Positions 31,134-43,160 of a stretch of 64,000 nucleotides of DNA are shown one piece after another (position 1 is the first letter of the stretch; every line of letters begins with the position of its first letter). Under the pieces are notes generated by a model, which searched no databases, had not been told where the DNA came from, and worked only from the letters and a program-made list of their open reading frames with translations. Source of the DNA: Campylorhamphus procurvoides. Taxonomy: Eukaryota; Chordata; Aves; Passeriformes; Dendrocolaptidae. The stretch spans positions 124,001 through 188,000 of the forward strand of contig WBMV01009261.1 in the NCBI GenBank assembly GCA_013396655.1, given 5' to 3'. The position numbers and the translations under genes are program-made.

Positions 31134-34100
31134 GTAAGTATTCTAATAAAGACACTAATTGGCAAGTATGTTCTTTAAAGAGAGTCATAAATTAGAATAT
31201 CTCATGGCAAATGATGCCATTTCCATTAGCATCTCTACAACACAAGGCACAATTTCCCTATTAACCAGGTTTGAGTCTTACAACATGGAAAATGCTGAAT
31301 TCAAACACCCTTCAGGACATCAGTAAAGCAGCCACACTTAGGAACTCACCAAGATGTACTTAGAGGCACCACCTAATTACTTCTCTTTCTGAATCCACAA
31401 TTAAAAGCCAGTAGATGAGCAAAGAAAACTCTCATAACCCAAAAAGTTATTGAGGGGATGAAACCCAAGGCAAAAAACGCCAGAGTAGGGATTGGCAGAA
31501 AGGCTTGTACAAAATGAATGTTAAAGGTGAGCAAAGTAGAGTAAGGAGGAGACAAAAATGAGAAATTGGGGTGAAGAGCTTTTAGAGGCAGGGGAATAGA
31601 AGAGAATAGAGGAAATAAGCCCATCACAAGCCAGACCTGGTGGGCTTTTGATATGCAGATCTCGAAAAGCTCCTTACAATTTTCCAGCATGAGAAACCCA
31701 CGAAACTGAAAACCACAAAATAAAAAGCATTATTTGAGTGATTGAGGATCTTCCCACAGCACCGTAGGGCTTAGTCTGCAGGGCAGACTCCTGGGCTGAG
31801 CCTGATTTCCAAGAGCCCCCAGCACCTCTGACCCAAACAGCATCATTGAGAGGGGTTTTGGAGCGGAGCCAAATTCATATTGAACCACAGGGTTCATCAA
31901 GAGCAGTGATGCCATCACTGGATGTGGGCATTGCTGGGCAGAGGCACTGGCATCCCTGGGAGGAGCTGAGTAGAAGGTCTGAGGGGCTGAGGCAGCTGAT
32001 AGAACACCCAGCAAAGTGGGAATTTCCTTCCTTCAGCACTACACTCCACCAGCTCCATAATAACTCTGTTTTAGTTAAGCATTCACCAGGCTAATAAGGA
32101 CCTACATCCATTCCCCTCCATCCTTGGTGGCTGCCTAACCAAGAAGGAAACCCAGGGGGACGATGTTTTCTGGCCAAGAAAGCCATTTATTGCGATATCT
32201 CATGTTCCACCTGACAGCTTTCTGTTTGCATTGCTCACTCAAGGGATGAGAGACACAAAGATGTAAATAGGATCAAGTTTAACTAGAAAAGATGGGGGAA
32301 ATTCAGTGAGTGATAGCAGCACCAGGAAAAAGAGGGGAAAAAGGATCTTCCATTGACAAAGAGCTGCAATGCTGCTGGTGCAGGGAGGGAAGGCTTTTTT
32401 TGTTTATGAGAAGCATAAATGTACCCTCTGAGTGTCCTACATGTTGTAAACAGGTTGTGCCTTAGGAGGGGGAGCACAAGGAGAGAAGGATCACAGCTTA
32501 ATCCAGGGGGAGAAGAGGAAATGGGAACATCCCTGCTCTATCCACCCCCAAAGCTTTTGCCTCAGGGTCTTTCTTGCCCAGCAGAGACTGATTTATGAAA
32601 ATCTGCAGGTAAAAAAAGAGCAAATAGAAATGAAATACAAAAAGCTGGCAACACCTTGATGTACTTCTTTACTACGGTACAGCAGGCTTAGTAAATACTT
32701 CAGGCTTTACTGGTTGTCTGCAAGTTACTTCAGGCAAGCTTTTATGGGGGTGAGTAAAATAAGAATGGTTTCAAGTCCTGGGTTTTGCTGGAGATGTTGT
32801 AGAGGAAACAGATTTGCTTTCCTGTAATAAAAAAGGGATGGCTTGCCAAGGCAGGTGTGCTGGTGAGCGTGTGTGCACCCAATGCTTACTGGGAATGCCC
32901 TAACTGGTGCCAGTGGGCATCTCAAGGGAAATGGGCTGCTGTGGGATGTTGGAGACAGTCCATTAAGAAGTGGTTTCAGCAACAGACACTTGTTTGATGC
33001 ATCAAATTGGTGAAATCTCTCCTCGGAATTCACAATCTTCTAATGCAGAAAAAAAATTAGCATTTATATACCAGAGGTCTTTGTAAATGAAAACACAAGT
33101 CCATGTTTATCTACTCAGCTGTCTCATTTTCTGCTCTCCCATCTCATTTCCATATTGCCTAAGTATATCTCTATATTAAAATATGTATTATTTAGTCTCC
33201 TTTAATGCTTTCCATTCAGAAACCTCCAAGCTCTTCACAAGGCACAGCGAGCAACAAATTGCTTTGAACTTGTGGTCAGACTTGATTTAAAGAATCACCC
33301 AGGAACCCAAATGCTGCATTTCCCAGGTGTTCCTCCAGGCCTGGCAGTCCAGCCCAGGGCTGCCCTGGCTCTGTGTCCTCCTGGGCCTGACCTCTGCCAG
33401 CAATTTGGGGGGTTGTGCCACACTCCTGGAGGGTGCCCCCAGCTGTTGGTGCTCCCTGGTGACCCACATTGCACAGCTCTGGCTGCTGGCAGAGGAGACA
33501 GGAGCTCTGGGGAGAAAATAAACCAGTGCTGTGGAGTGCAGATGGAAAACAAAAAGGCAGTTCACTTTTTTTAAATTTTTTTTTCATATTTTCTGGGGGA
33601 AAAAGTTCCTTTAACTTACACCTGGGCCAGTATGGTGCCATGTCCTCTTTATGGACAGGAGAGTGAGATGGGAATGGAGAATTTTATAAATTACATGGAG
33701 CTTGTATGAAAGAAAATCATTTTCATTTACTCCTTTATACAATTTATAAATCTCCATCTACACTCCTCAAGAGAAATTGTTATCCAGACTGGACTTAATT
33801 CAAATATGGAGAAGCCCCTGATGAATATTAGGAGGTTCCATCACGAAAGGGATCAGGAACTGCAGAGAGCAGTTCTCGACAGAGCCACGAGTGGGCAGGT
33901 TTTCCCTGGGAGGATTTGGAGTTCGTCTTCATTCCCTCCTCACCTGGGGCAATGCACACATTTCCAGGGAGTAACTCTTCATTTTGATGAGACTGAAATC
34001 AGCCCCAGGCCCTCGCTGCACAGAAGTGCTCTGGGAAGCTGCTGGGATGATGCAAGGCAACAAAGGGGATTTATTTCGGCTGTTCCCCATTTCTGGGTGA

Positions 34101-34181
34101 ATTATGGATGGGAACAAGAGCAGGGTTTAATGAGCGGGGTTTAATGAAGTAGGGAAGTTGCAGGGTGCTGTCTGCTCTGTG
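31134..34181. other. non-coding DNA, no gene recognised
   Basis: About 3 kb without recognisable exons, RNA genes or clear repeats. The largest frames (31373-31690 minus, 105 codons; 33276-33641 minus, 121 codons) resemble nothing known. At 33272-33640 three or four frames overlap on both strands, which points to composition. AT-rich parts alternate with a GC-richer patch at 33320-33540. Confidence 0.5.
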
Positions 34182-34224
34182 GCATCAGAGAACACCCTGA
34201 GGTGGAAAGGACCCACAAGGATGT
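34182..34224 (-). mobile_element. possible CR1 remnant, 3' terminal piece
   Basis: ATCAGAGAACACCCTGAGGTGGAAAGG followed by ACCCACAAGGAT parallels the start of the copy at 29921 (ATAGAATCATAGAGTTGGGA, GGGACCCACAAGGATC). Only about 40 bases match. Confidence 0.4.
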
Positions 34225-36939
34225 GTTAAAGTTTCCAGTAGTTTTTAACTGGAAAAGAAGGAAAAGAGCCCAAATGACTCCAGCAGGTACCAAACACAGC
34301 TGGTTTGAAGGACAAGGCAGGGTTCCATCAGGGAAATCAGCTGAATAAAAACTGCACATGTAATAGAAATGATGAATATTTGGGAGGAAATGCCATCCCT
34401 CCCACTCATACCTGTGTGGTTTTGTATTCTCCATAATAAGAATAACAGCATTATTACAAAGGAGTCATTGGAAAGACAGGACAGAGGGACAAATTAGTAG
34501 ATCAGTGCATTCAGATTTTTTATGGGGGGCACTGAAACATTTTCTCTTTGTTTCACCCTGTTCTGATATCCAGATGCTTCCTTGGAAATGCTGATACTCT
34601 CCCACTGTTGATAATCTCTCCACCCTGACAGATTTACTGTGACTCTTCTCTGGCCTTTTCCCTAAACTGAGAAATGATTCCTTTTAAAAAACAAAAGGTC
34701 CTAAACTAACTAACCACCAAATCCATCACCCTGAATATGGATGTAGAGAGTGTAGTGGCCTTTCATTTTTGCCCTGATGAACACATGCAACATTTAATCA
34801 CCATTTAATGGCATTTTCGTAGAAAATCTCAACATTGTGGGGACTTGGGCATCTTAGAGTTTACCTTTATTATTTTCCCCCATCATATATGTTTGTATAT
34901 TTATATTTCTATAGAATAATATGAAAAGGGCTAGATAAATGTTACGTTTAATGGGAGCTTTCCTGGCTGTTGGGTCATGAGAGCCAAATTCCAGGGCAGC
35001 CCAGTGATGTGTGCTGACTGGGGAATTTCTGTGATCCCTGTCCATGAGCTCGTGTCCCACTTTGGGGCAAACGAATGACCTGTGGTGCTCCAGAACTTGG
35101 AATGTTCTGCCTTTAATTAACCTCCCCTACAAGGGAAGCTGAACAAGAAAGGGCACAGTCCTCTTCAGAAAGGAATATTTTTACAGTCATTAAATACACA
35201 TTAATACTCTTCTTAATATATAATTTTGTGGGTGACATGGGCACTATTTCTACAGCTGTTCTTTAGAGAAAGAATGTTTCTCGTCATTAAAGACTAATAA
35301 GTGACATTACATCTAAGTGCCTGCATTAGATATGCTTCTTTGAATTTAATGATGGGGCAATGAGGCCTTTAATTAAATAGTCCAAAATTTCTACTGGGAG
35401 AAACAAAAACAAATTTATCTACAGGTTTGCTTCTCCATATAAAAAAGCCAGCACCCATCTGGTGGGTAATCAATGCTTTTAGCCCTAAAACTGAGCCTCA
35501 CACTATTCTGTCTTTTAAATTTCTCTCTTATTTCTGAAATGCATGTGATGGGATGCAGAAACTCGTGTTGTTGGTGGATGTGGAGCTCTGTTCAGGATTT
35601 CTTGCAGGAAGAGGTGCCAGAAGTACATAATTATTTACATATTTTTTATACACTCACGTAGTTCTCTACCATAGATCAGTGACTTATGCTAAACAGTGTT
35701 CTGGTGTATTTCATGGCATTCCATAAATCTATTTCATTTGAATTTCATGTCTCAAATAATTTAGAAGCCCAGAAGATACCATAGGTATGCAAAAGAGGCC
35801 AGGTGATCACCTTAAGGTAACCACAGTCATTGTTATTTGAAATAAAAATCAAGTTAAATGAACTTAACTATTTTTCTTGGTAAAATTTTCCAGGTTTAAT
35901 ATAAAATTAGCCAACCTTTCTACACTCACCACCAAGAAAAATACTATCAAATCAGAAATATACTTTTTAGGCCACTTTACATTTCAAACCCATTGCTCAT
36001 GTAAGGTGTTATTCCTTAGAAATGCCATTGCAAGGAATTGCAATGGAGAGCAACCCCAGAATTGTCCATACTTTCCCTGCACCTGTCCCTGAATTGTGCT
36101 TAGTCTGCTTGAAATTCTTGAAAAATAGTGAAGTTCTAATTTTTCCAGCCTGAGAATTATTTAATGAGATAATGAAGAAACAAAGCAACACCACGAGCCA
36201 GAACCAGAGTGTATTATCATGTAGGAAACAGCTCACAGCTCCATCTGCTCCACCAGTGAACATTAAATATTTTTCAAAAATTCCAAGCAATTAGGGAAAA
36301 AATGATGAACTTAGATGGTGGCTAAGGCATAATTGCATTTTTAACATCATACTTTAAATGCATCCCTATTACTATAACCCAGAGAGCTAAACATAGGACA
36401 GGAATGCTGGAGACACGCTGAAAATCTGCTCTAATTTGGAACAGAATTACATATGCACAAACAGATTTGCATACCAGCTTAGACATTTTCCACCCTAAAA
36501 TGTATACAATATACTGACTTCTAACTTCTTGGGTGGTGACAGTTTTAATGTATCACCTTTGGCAATAATCTCCATTGTACATGTGTTTATTACATGGCTG
36601 TGGCCCTTCCTCAATTACATTCCAAATGTTACCCAAAGCTCCAGGTCATAACTGCTCTGTCTGAAAACAAATTTAGCTGGGAATCCACCTGTATTCTGAC
36701 AACTCCCAGCCAAAACTGGGACACAAATGCAATATTATCAACATTATTATCAAGTTTCACACCACCAAAATATTGTGGAGGAATTCAGCTCCTCTTATGG
36801 GTGTAGCATCAGGTAGTGTGGAGCTCAGCCCTGGAGACACTCAACCAGGAGAGCTGACAGCTCTGGAAAGGGAATTAGACACTTTTAACCCTAAAATTTC
36901 AAATGTCACCTCTTAGAAGGAAATAGAATAAAAATAATG
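34225..36939. other. AT-rich non-coding DNA, no gene recognised
   Basis: No frame above about 97 codons. 35170-35400 is dense in TAAT/ATTA cores (for example GTCATTAAATACACATTAAT and CCTTTAATTAAATAG) and might be regulatory. 34860-34930 has a short AT-dinucleotide-like patch. Confidence 0.45.
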
Positions 36940-37162
36940 GGATATTGGGAAGGAATTCTTCCCTGTGAGGGTGGGCAGGCCCTGGCACAGGGTGCCCAGA
37001 GAAGCTGTGGCTGCCCCTGGATCCCTGGGAGTGTCCAAGACCAGGTTGGACAGGGCTTGGAGCACCCTGGGCTGGTGGGAGGTGTCCCTGCCATGGCAGG
37101 GGGTGGCACTGGATGGGCTTTGAGGTCCTTCCCAACCCAAACCATTCATGACTCTTTGATTG
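36940..37162 (+). mobile_element. CR1 LINE 3' end, plus strand
   Basis: GATATTGGGAAGGAATTCTT, GTGGGCAGGCCCTGGCACAG, AGCTGTGGCTGCCCCTGGAT, GACCAGGTTGGACAGGGCTT, GGCAGGGGGTGGCACTGGAT and CCTTCCCAACCCAAACCATT, then CATGACTCTTTGATTG as a decayed octamer end. The body is little diverged, yet the octamers have decayed. It is inverted relative to the copy at 37551-37697. Confidence 0.94.
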
Positions 37163-37550
37163 AAAGAAATCACAAAATGTGATTTAATTGTAACACAGAG
37201 CATTGTAAGATCTGTGCTTTCATGCTTCAAATATATATATACCTATATAAATATATATGTCTATATATACCTACGCACATCCAACTTCAGGTTATATATA
37301 GGTATGATTAATCTATGCCTGGGAATGCAAAGGCTGCAGCAACATTTTGGGATGTCTGAGATTTTTAAAGACCGTGCTTTGAATTGTAGAAAAAAAAAGA
37401 ATAAAGAACCATGAGGCAAATAGAATGGGTGCACTGTGTGGAAAGCCTGAGAAAGAGCTCCAAGAAGGTTTCTTGTGGGCTACACAGAATACTGGAAAAC
37501 TAGAAATTGTATTTCTGCACAAAAACACAATATAAGTTCCCAATATAAGA
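37163..37550. other. AT-rich spacer with alternating AT tracts
   Basis: Between two inverted CR1 copies. It includes ATATATATAT runs at 37231-37266 and TTATATATAGG near 37292, which are self-complementary and could extend a hairpin formed by the flanking repeats. No gene recognised. Confidence 0.6.
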
Positions 37551-37697
37551 GGATCATAGAATCACTGAAGAGTTTGGGTTGGAAGGGACCTTAAAGACCA
37601 CCCAATCCCACCCTCTGCCATGGGCAGGGGCACCTTTCTCTAGCCCAGGCTACTCCAAACCCCGTCCAACCTGGCTTTGGGCACTGCCAGGGATGAG
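37551..37697 (-). mobile_element. CR1 LINE 3' end, minus strand
   Basis: GGATCATAGAATCACTGAAG (octamers), then GAGTTTGGGTTGGAAGGGAC, CTTAAAGACCACCCAATCCC, CTGCCATGGGCAGGGGCACC, TAGCCCAGGCTACTCCAAAC and GTCCAACCTGGCTTTGGGCA. Confidence 0.93.
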
Positions 37698-40299
37698 GAA
37701 TAATACATCTATTTCCATGCTGAACATGAGAGCTGACTGTGTCCCATATTTGCAGTGCTGCAGGTGCAGACAAAACACAGAACTGCTTTTATTGCTGTAG
37801 GAATTTGTCTAATTTACAGCACTCGGTTGTTTATGGGTTAGGCTGCTGTTCATGGAGTGAGCATTTCTCCCTCCAACAGCTCGGGGTACTGAAAGCTGCT
37901 ATTGGGTCTGAGTAAGTGTTGAGAACAAGCTGATTTGAGAACTGCTGAGCAAATTGTCAGCAGCTGAGCAGCAGAGTTAGGGTTTGGAGGCCTAAAGAAC
38001 TCTCCTGAGTAAGAAAATCAGGACAGATCATATAAGATATCCTTGTACCTCTTGGCTTCATAAAACCACCGCTGCTCTCCCACGGACTTTCCTTGCTAAA
38101 GAGGAATTTAGTGTTTATCCAATCCAAAGGCAATGGCCTTTGCTCTGGCTGCTCTCTTTAAGCATTTCAGATTGTTCCCCTTCTTGCTGCTCTTGCCAAC
38201 TCCTTTTCTGATTAGAAGATATCGATACCTTTACACCGTGTCGTTATCCTTTACGAGCAGTGCCGCCCAATGGGACGTTCCCTGCTCAGGTAACACAGTG
38301 CTCACGTTCCTCTTGGCTATAGAAACATCCCAGACCTCTGCTTAAATCAGCCCTAACAGAAAATCTATTGTGCTTTTCACTGGGAGTTTGATCCAGGTCT
38401 TGCCTTTAAAGATGTTAGTGAGAATAAATACGAGGGGAGCGTGCACGCCCCGAGAACGGTGCCTGAACCAAATAATCCATAAAACACCCTGTGGATGAAA
38501 TGAGAGCAAAGATGTGGCACAGCAAAACATGCAGGAGCCAACAGGAACAAAAGAGCTGACCTTCCCATAACTCTGCCCACCTTCCCAATCAGGATTTCTG
38601 TATTGGCATCTAATTCTGGAGCTCTTCATTCCCCTCTCCAACCTTCCATCACGGAGGAGTCAATTGAGACCGTGCCATTAACTGCAAACTACAACTCTCA
38701 TTAACTTCACCAGTGCAGACACACATCCATCTCTCCAGCCTCATTCTCTGCTGGTTGTTTATCTCCTGTATCTCTTTCTTTGTGCTCTTGTTTCCCTGTT
38801 TCGTTTAAAAAGTAAAATGTAAAGAACAGCTCCTCTGTTATCCCGTGCCTTTGTGTGGGATCTAAATCAATGGAGCCCTGCTGGGTTCCTGCCTCTTACA
38901 CTGCAACACAAATAATAATCACACCGATCGTATCTCCTGCCTCTGCCTCCTGGAGAAGAGGACACTTAGAAGCCAGTTGCATAATAGCAATAAACATGAG
39001 GTATCAGATAATAGATCTTCAAAGATACATCAATAATATATTTCAAATCACCGCTGCCTGTGCAGTGTTACGGCACAGGAAGCTGCTGGGGAAGGGGAAT
39101 GCTCGGAAAATATCCATCATCTTTTACTGGCTGTGTAAATGTTTTGAAGATAGGCTGTGAAACTGCATTAAGTTTACAATAAATTCCCAGGCTCCTAACC
39201 TATTGCAAAGTGCCAAATGCCAGTGCTCGTGCACTGAGGCACCGAGGCTGCTGGCTCTGCAAGGCTTTTATGCCTGCTTCCCCCAACAGCAGCACTGCAG
39301 TTCACTTTATTTCACTTTATTCTCTTTACTTCCACTTGCTCCATACTGACAGCTCGGTTTGGGAGGAGAGGTAGGCAAGTCAGAGAAACAAAACTGCGGG
39401 AGAAACCTCCGAGACTGAGAGGAGTGAGGGAAGTAATCAATATTTTCACTTCTAAGTTGTATTAAAATTCCTGAAAAATGACATTTTTAAATATTTCTGT
39501 GTGCAGCCTGTGTGAGTCTCCCCATGGAGTTGGGAGATGCTGTACATGAGAGCAGATCATTTGGATTGCCAGAGTGGTTTAGAAGGAGGGAAATGCAAAT
39601 ATCCACCTCCCTGGGGAGCTGAGTCCTCTCTCACTGCTGCTCTCTTGGCACTCTTAGCCCAGGTTTGCCACTCTGTGCTGTAGGAAGCCAAGAAATATCA
39701 AGATCACCTAGATAAATCCTTCACAGGCTTTTCCCCCCTGGAGCACAAGGTTTGTGGGATAATCCACAGGAAAAACTCCACACTAGCTTTATGCTCACCA
39801 ACTCCTGCAATCCTCAGGTGTTTTTTAGGGAAGAGGATGCTGCTCACTCAAGATTCTGGGTCCTTTAGTGTTACCTATTAGTGTTCCTATCAGGTTCTCA
39901 TTATCCACTGGGATGTAATTCTGTCTCTAGGAAGGATGAACACAGCGTGGAGAACTTACTCTCTCTGCTACTAATTCTTTACTCCCTGGAAAGCCTCATA
40001 TTGAGAGCAGAACCCTCCCCAGGAGCTCAGGGGCAGGAGCTGGGGGTCGAGGTCCATCTTTAGTGTGAGTAATTGTGGCTTTGGGTCTTTGTTTTCAGGC
40101 CATTTTCCAAACCTGAGCAGCCACTGTGCCTTTGCAAATGTGTAGGAGCATACAGAGGTAGGTAATTAAAAGCAAACAGCTCGATATTTAAGGAAGTTTA
40201 AGCTAATAGGTATTTTAATGAGTTTTCATAATATTGTCACTGGAAGGTTGTGTGGTTTAGAATAGAGAGGGTGATTATTAAATCCTAGTTATGGCGAGG
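37698..40299. other. non-coding DNA, possible regulatory block
   Basis: No gene recognised. CpG is mildly retained at 38060-38300 and 38440-38470 (CACCGCTGCTCTCCCACGGA, ATATCGATACC, CACCGTGTCGTTATCC). 38870-39190 mixes TAAT-type and TCF-type (CTTCAAAG) motifs, as often seen in enhancers. Frames are under 101 codons and unfamiliar. Confidence 0.45.
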
Positions 40300-40362
40300 A
40301 TCATGGAATCCTAGAATGGTTTGGGTTGGAAGGGACCTTAAAGATCATCTAGTTCCAAGCCC
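40300..40362 (-). mobile_element. CR1 LINE, extreme 3' end, minus strand
   Basis: ATCATGGAATCCTAGAATGG (two octamer units) followed by TTTGGGTTGGAAGGGACCTT and AAAGATCATCTAGTTCCAAG, then unique sequence. Only about 60 bases were retained. Confidence 0.9.
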
Positions 40363-42940
40363 ACTGGGGCTTAAAAAATTAACGAGCAGATATCTGGAGA
40401 ATTATAATTAAATTAAACCCAGAAAGTAGGATTCTGATCCACCAGGAGTGGAGTGAGTGGGATAATTGACCATTCTGTACATTTTGGCATTCAGTGCCCC
40501 CTTGTTTTCCTGTGTGGATTCAGCCTGCAGGGAGCAGATATGCCAAGGTTCAGAGGGGAACTTCCAAAATGCAAACGAGCCATTTGCCCATGAAAGCGTT
40601 TTGTTGCCCTCTAAACCCTCATTGCAATCTCAGTTCATTTACAAAGTCCAAGTTCTCCTTATCTTGGCCACGCAAGGAGGAACATGTGGGTGCAAAGCAT
40701 GGGATGGGTTGGATGGCAAGCAGGTCAGCTGCTCTGGGAGCACCAGTGGGGCATAAAGCACTGAAAGCACCTCACAATTCCTCCTGTTGCTTCTCCTGGC
40801 TAATGGGAGGACTAAACCAGCCCCACACTCTGGCCAGGCTGGGCCTAACCAAGGGCAGAGATATTCCATGAGCTTTCTCTCACCTGATGCTGATAAAGGT
40901 GTGCCTTTACAAGTAAAAGTATGGGATGAACTCCTCTTCTCTGCAAGTCACTTTCCCCAGCTTTCTCAAAGCTTTCCTATAAATTTCTGATTTTTTAAAG
41001 ACTAGACTTTTCTGGAGCAATGTCAGCATGTTGGCCATTTAAAAGTAGGAATGATTGAGCCCAACAAGCAGCTCTCCAGTTCTTTTCCCTAGATTAGCCA
41101 AGAACACACCTGACCAGATTGTTGCATGAAAATCTTGTGCCCTCCAGCACATTCTCAAACAGAATGACCCCAAATCTGTGTGCTTGGATGCACCTACAGC
41201 CACCTCCCACCCCACATCTCCTGGTCTGGGCAACCTGCAGCTTCCCAGGCAATTTTGCCACCAACCCTTCCCTGCTCCTTGTTGAGAAAATCAAGACCCA
41301 GAACGGGTCAACAATTTGGTTTAAGCATTGCTGTGTCTTGGAGCATCTCTCGGCCACCACCATCAAACCCAAAATTGCTGCTACCACCTCTGGTGCTTCC
41401 AGACAGTGGGACAAGTTCAGCAGCGCCTAAACTGCTTCACTCTCCACTCTTCCTACAATTAATCAGTCCAGTATGGAGAGGTAGAAATCCTCCTTTTTAG
41501 GGAGTTGGGTGTTTCCCATTTTCCCTGAGGATGAAAAGATGAGAACTGCTCAGAGAGCACTCCCAGTTTTTCAGGCTGGACACAACACACTTGATCCCAA
41601 GCCCATAAAAATCAGATTCCCAGATGATACCCTGGATTCTAAACTGTCCTCCCTGTGAAGTGTTTGGTACTAGAAGGTGTGAATCTTGCTTTTGCAATCC
41701 AGGGAGTTTTGGTTTGATTCAGTGAGCAGTTTTGCACTTGGAGCTCCATCCAAACCCTGCTGAAATTAATAAGCAGCTTCCTGTTGACTTTAACAAGCTT
41801 TGGATTAGGCTTTATGTGAAAACCAGTCCACTGACTTAACCAAGGAATATCTATGAAGTGAAAGCCAAAGGAAATTTATAAAAGAAAAAAAGATCTTCCA
41901 TTTCATGTAGTATCAGTTTTAGTGCCAAAAATACAATAAAAAATCCTGCAACATTTCTCTCTTTATCATCATCTTTACAGGCTTTGTGAACCTCATCTAA
42001 AAGGTGCTCTAGGTAAAAAGTATTATCATTTTGATGAATGCCAGCCCTTTGACACGAGGAAGAAGCCTTTTATTCCCTGACAATGTCCCTGCCAAGCTAA
42101 GGAGGAGATGTAGGCAGAAAGCTTAGGGGAAACCCTGATGCTGATGAATCAGAGCTCCCTGCCGAGGAGCAGCCTGATGATCCCCACCATCCCTCAACAG
42201 TTTAGTACCTTTTCAGCAGGTCTGAGAATCAAGTTTGCCTTTTTGTCAGGTTTTTCGAGGCTGAAGGTGGCTCTTGGCAGAAGGGATGAAATCTGTTTCC
42301 CATGTGGGACTCTTTGCTGTATTTTCCTTTTGTTGCCTTGGCTGGGGGGCCGTGAAGGAACGTGTGAGCACCCACTGCTGGGTGAGATGGGAGGGGAGGG
42401 AAGATACACACGCTGAATTCTCAGAAACTGGGGACTTGCAGAGCTCACCAAGACCTCCAAAAATAACTCAGAAAACTCCCTTTGAATTCAGCACTTTTGG
42501 ATGCCTTGTATTTCCCATTAACTGGAAACACTGCAGGAATGATCCCTTCCTTGGAATTTGATTGTCTTTTTACATTACACAGACCTCGATGACACCCAGA
42601 GCAGGAGAGGGGAAACGACAATCATAGGAAATATTAGCATATATGTTAAAACAACTACAAACCCCCCAAACGCCACTCAGGTTTGATTTTTCACTTTGAT
42701 ATTTGGTTAGTTATGTTTTATTCCTGCATTGAGCTCTATCCCTGTCTAAAATTAAGTGCAGCAGCTGTTTATGACAGATCATTTGTATAAATGCAAAGCC
42801 TGAAAGCCTTTACATCAAACTGGGGATTCACTGGGCCAGACACTGAATAAATTGACTTTCCTGTTAGGAAAACTTTACATGGGAAGTTTGGCCAGAGAGA
42901 AAATCAGTTTTCACTCTACATGTGCCTTGTCTTTACATAT
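40363..42940. other. non-coding DNA, no gene recognised
   Basis: Unique sequence. Frames at 40494-40871 (plus, 125 codons), 41094-41430 (both strands, 103-106 codons) and 42138-42561 (plus) overlap opposite-strand frames and show no domain I know. Confidence 0.5.
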
Positions 42941-43160
42941 TATAGAATTCCAGACTGGTTTGGGTTGGAAGGACCTTAAAGATCATCACATTTCACCTCC
43001 TGCCATAGGCAGGGACACCTTTCACCAGCCCAGGTTGCTCCAAGTCCCATCCAGCCTGGCCTTGGACACTCCCAGGGCTGGGATAGCTACAGCTTTTCTG
43101 GGCACCCTGTGCCAGGGCTCACCCCCCTCACAGCCAAGAATTTCAAATCTAAACCTACAT
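42941..43160 (-). mobile_element. CR1 LINE 3' end, minus strand
   Basis: TATAGAATTCCAGACTGG, TTTGGGTTGGAAGGACCTTA, CCTGCCATAGGCAGGGACAC, CCAGCCCAGGTTGCTCCAAG, CACTCCCAGGGCTGGGATAG and GCTTTTCTGGGCACCCTGTG, fading after CACAGCCAAGAATTTC. One base is missing from the usual AAGGGACC. Confidence 0.92.
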
